Shown here piece by piece: positions 4,984 through 5,069 of a stretch of DNA of 5,069 bases. A program made the translations under genes and the position numbers. The stretch's first letter is position 1; each line of letters opens with the position of its first letter. Below the pieces are notes generated by a model. It had not been told where the DNA came from. It searched no databases and saw nothing but the letters and a program-made list of their open reading frames with translations. The stretch is from Tepidimicrobium sp. (GTDB lineage: Bacteria > Bacillota > Clostridia > Tissierellales > Tepidimicrobiaceae), in NCBI GenBank assembly GCA_012839395.1, contig DUNJ01000169.1, positions 1 to 5,069 on the forward strand, read 5' to 3'.

Positions 4984-5069
4984 CTTAAGAGGATACTCCT
5001 CTCTTAATCTGCACTATATGGTAACAACGCTATTTGCCTTGAACGCTTTATTGCCCTCGTTAACTCTCT

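Larger units (their letters stand above)
4864..5069. repeat. 82-bp perfect inverted repeat at the window end (arms 4864-4945 and 4988-5069)
   Basis: Every base from 4864 to 4945 is matched by its complement from 5069 back to 4988, with a 42-base spacer (4946-4987). The left arm is the end of rpsR plus most of its terminator stem. The right arm is a non-coding antisense copy. The repeat reaches the last base of the window, so its true length is unknown. The pattern fits a foldback or assembly artefact at a contig end at least as well as a real inverted duplication. Confidence 0.95.

Noticed and set aside
4988..5069. Antisense right arm as a new coding region
   Set aside because: It is an exact reverse copy of the rpsR end and terminator, with no open frame of its own and no ribosome site.

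Overview
The window looks like chromosomal DNA from a low-G+C Gram-positive anaerobe, probably of the Clostridia/Tissierellia type. Supporting signs are the AT-rich sequence, heavy use of AGG (Arg) and ATA (Ile) codons, strong GGAGG-type Shine-Dalgarno sites, sigma-A-like promoters, and the presence of YedF, its DUF3343 partner and DUF951. The genus cannot be named from the sequence alone.

Layout. (1) Positions 1-1439, minus strand: a MocR-type regulator, made of a GntR winged helix fused to a class I aminotransferase domain. Its last few codons lie outside the window. (2) Positions 1440-1639: a divergent control region with an extended -10 promoter for the regulator, a perfect 11-bp inverted repeat over that promoter (a candidate operator), and a weaker promoter for the rightward genes. 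(3) Positions 1640-3626: a tightly packed set, yedF (TusA-like plus DsrE-like domains), a DUF3343 putative Se/S carrier, a MscS-type mechanosensitive channel, and DUF951. It is followed at 3649-3831 by the first ~50 codons of a class I/II aminotransferase, a truncated remnant. (4) Positions 3864-4956: the rpsF-ssb-rpsR operon, with an extended -10 promoter, a leader resembling the S6:S18 autoregulatory element, and an intrinsic terminator that overlaps the rpsR stop codon. (5) Positions 4955-5069: a near-consensus promoter, then an exact 82-bp inverted copy of the end of rpsR and most of its terminator, running to the window edge.

How the parts fit. S6 and S18 are 30S proteins that bind as a pair, and SSB lies between them as in most bacteria. 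YedF and DUF3343 are both linked to sulfur/selenium handling, so they probably work together. The channel and DUF951 seem to be co-transcribed with them, without an obvious shared function.

No clearly new multi-gene system is visible. The points most worth checking are the inverted repeat with a promoter in its loop (possibly a contig-end assembly artefact), the aminotransferase remnant before rpsF, the regulator's candidate operator, and the S6:S18 leader.
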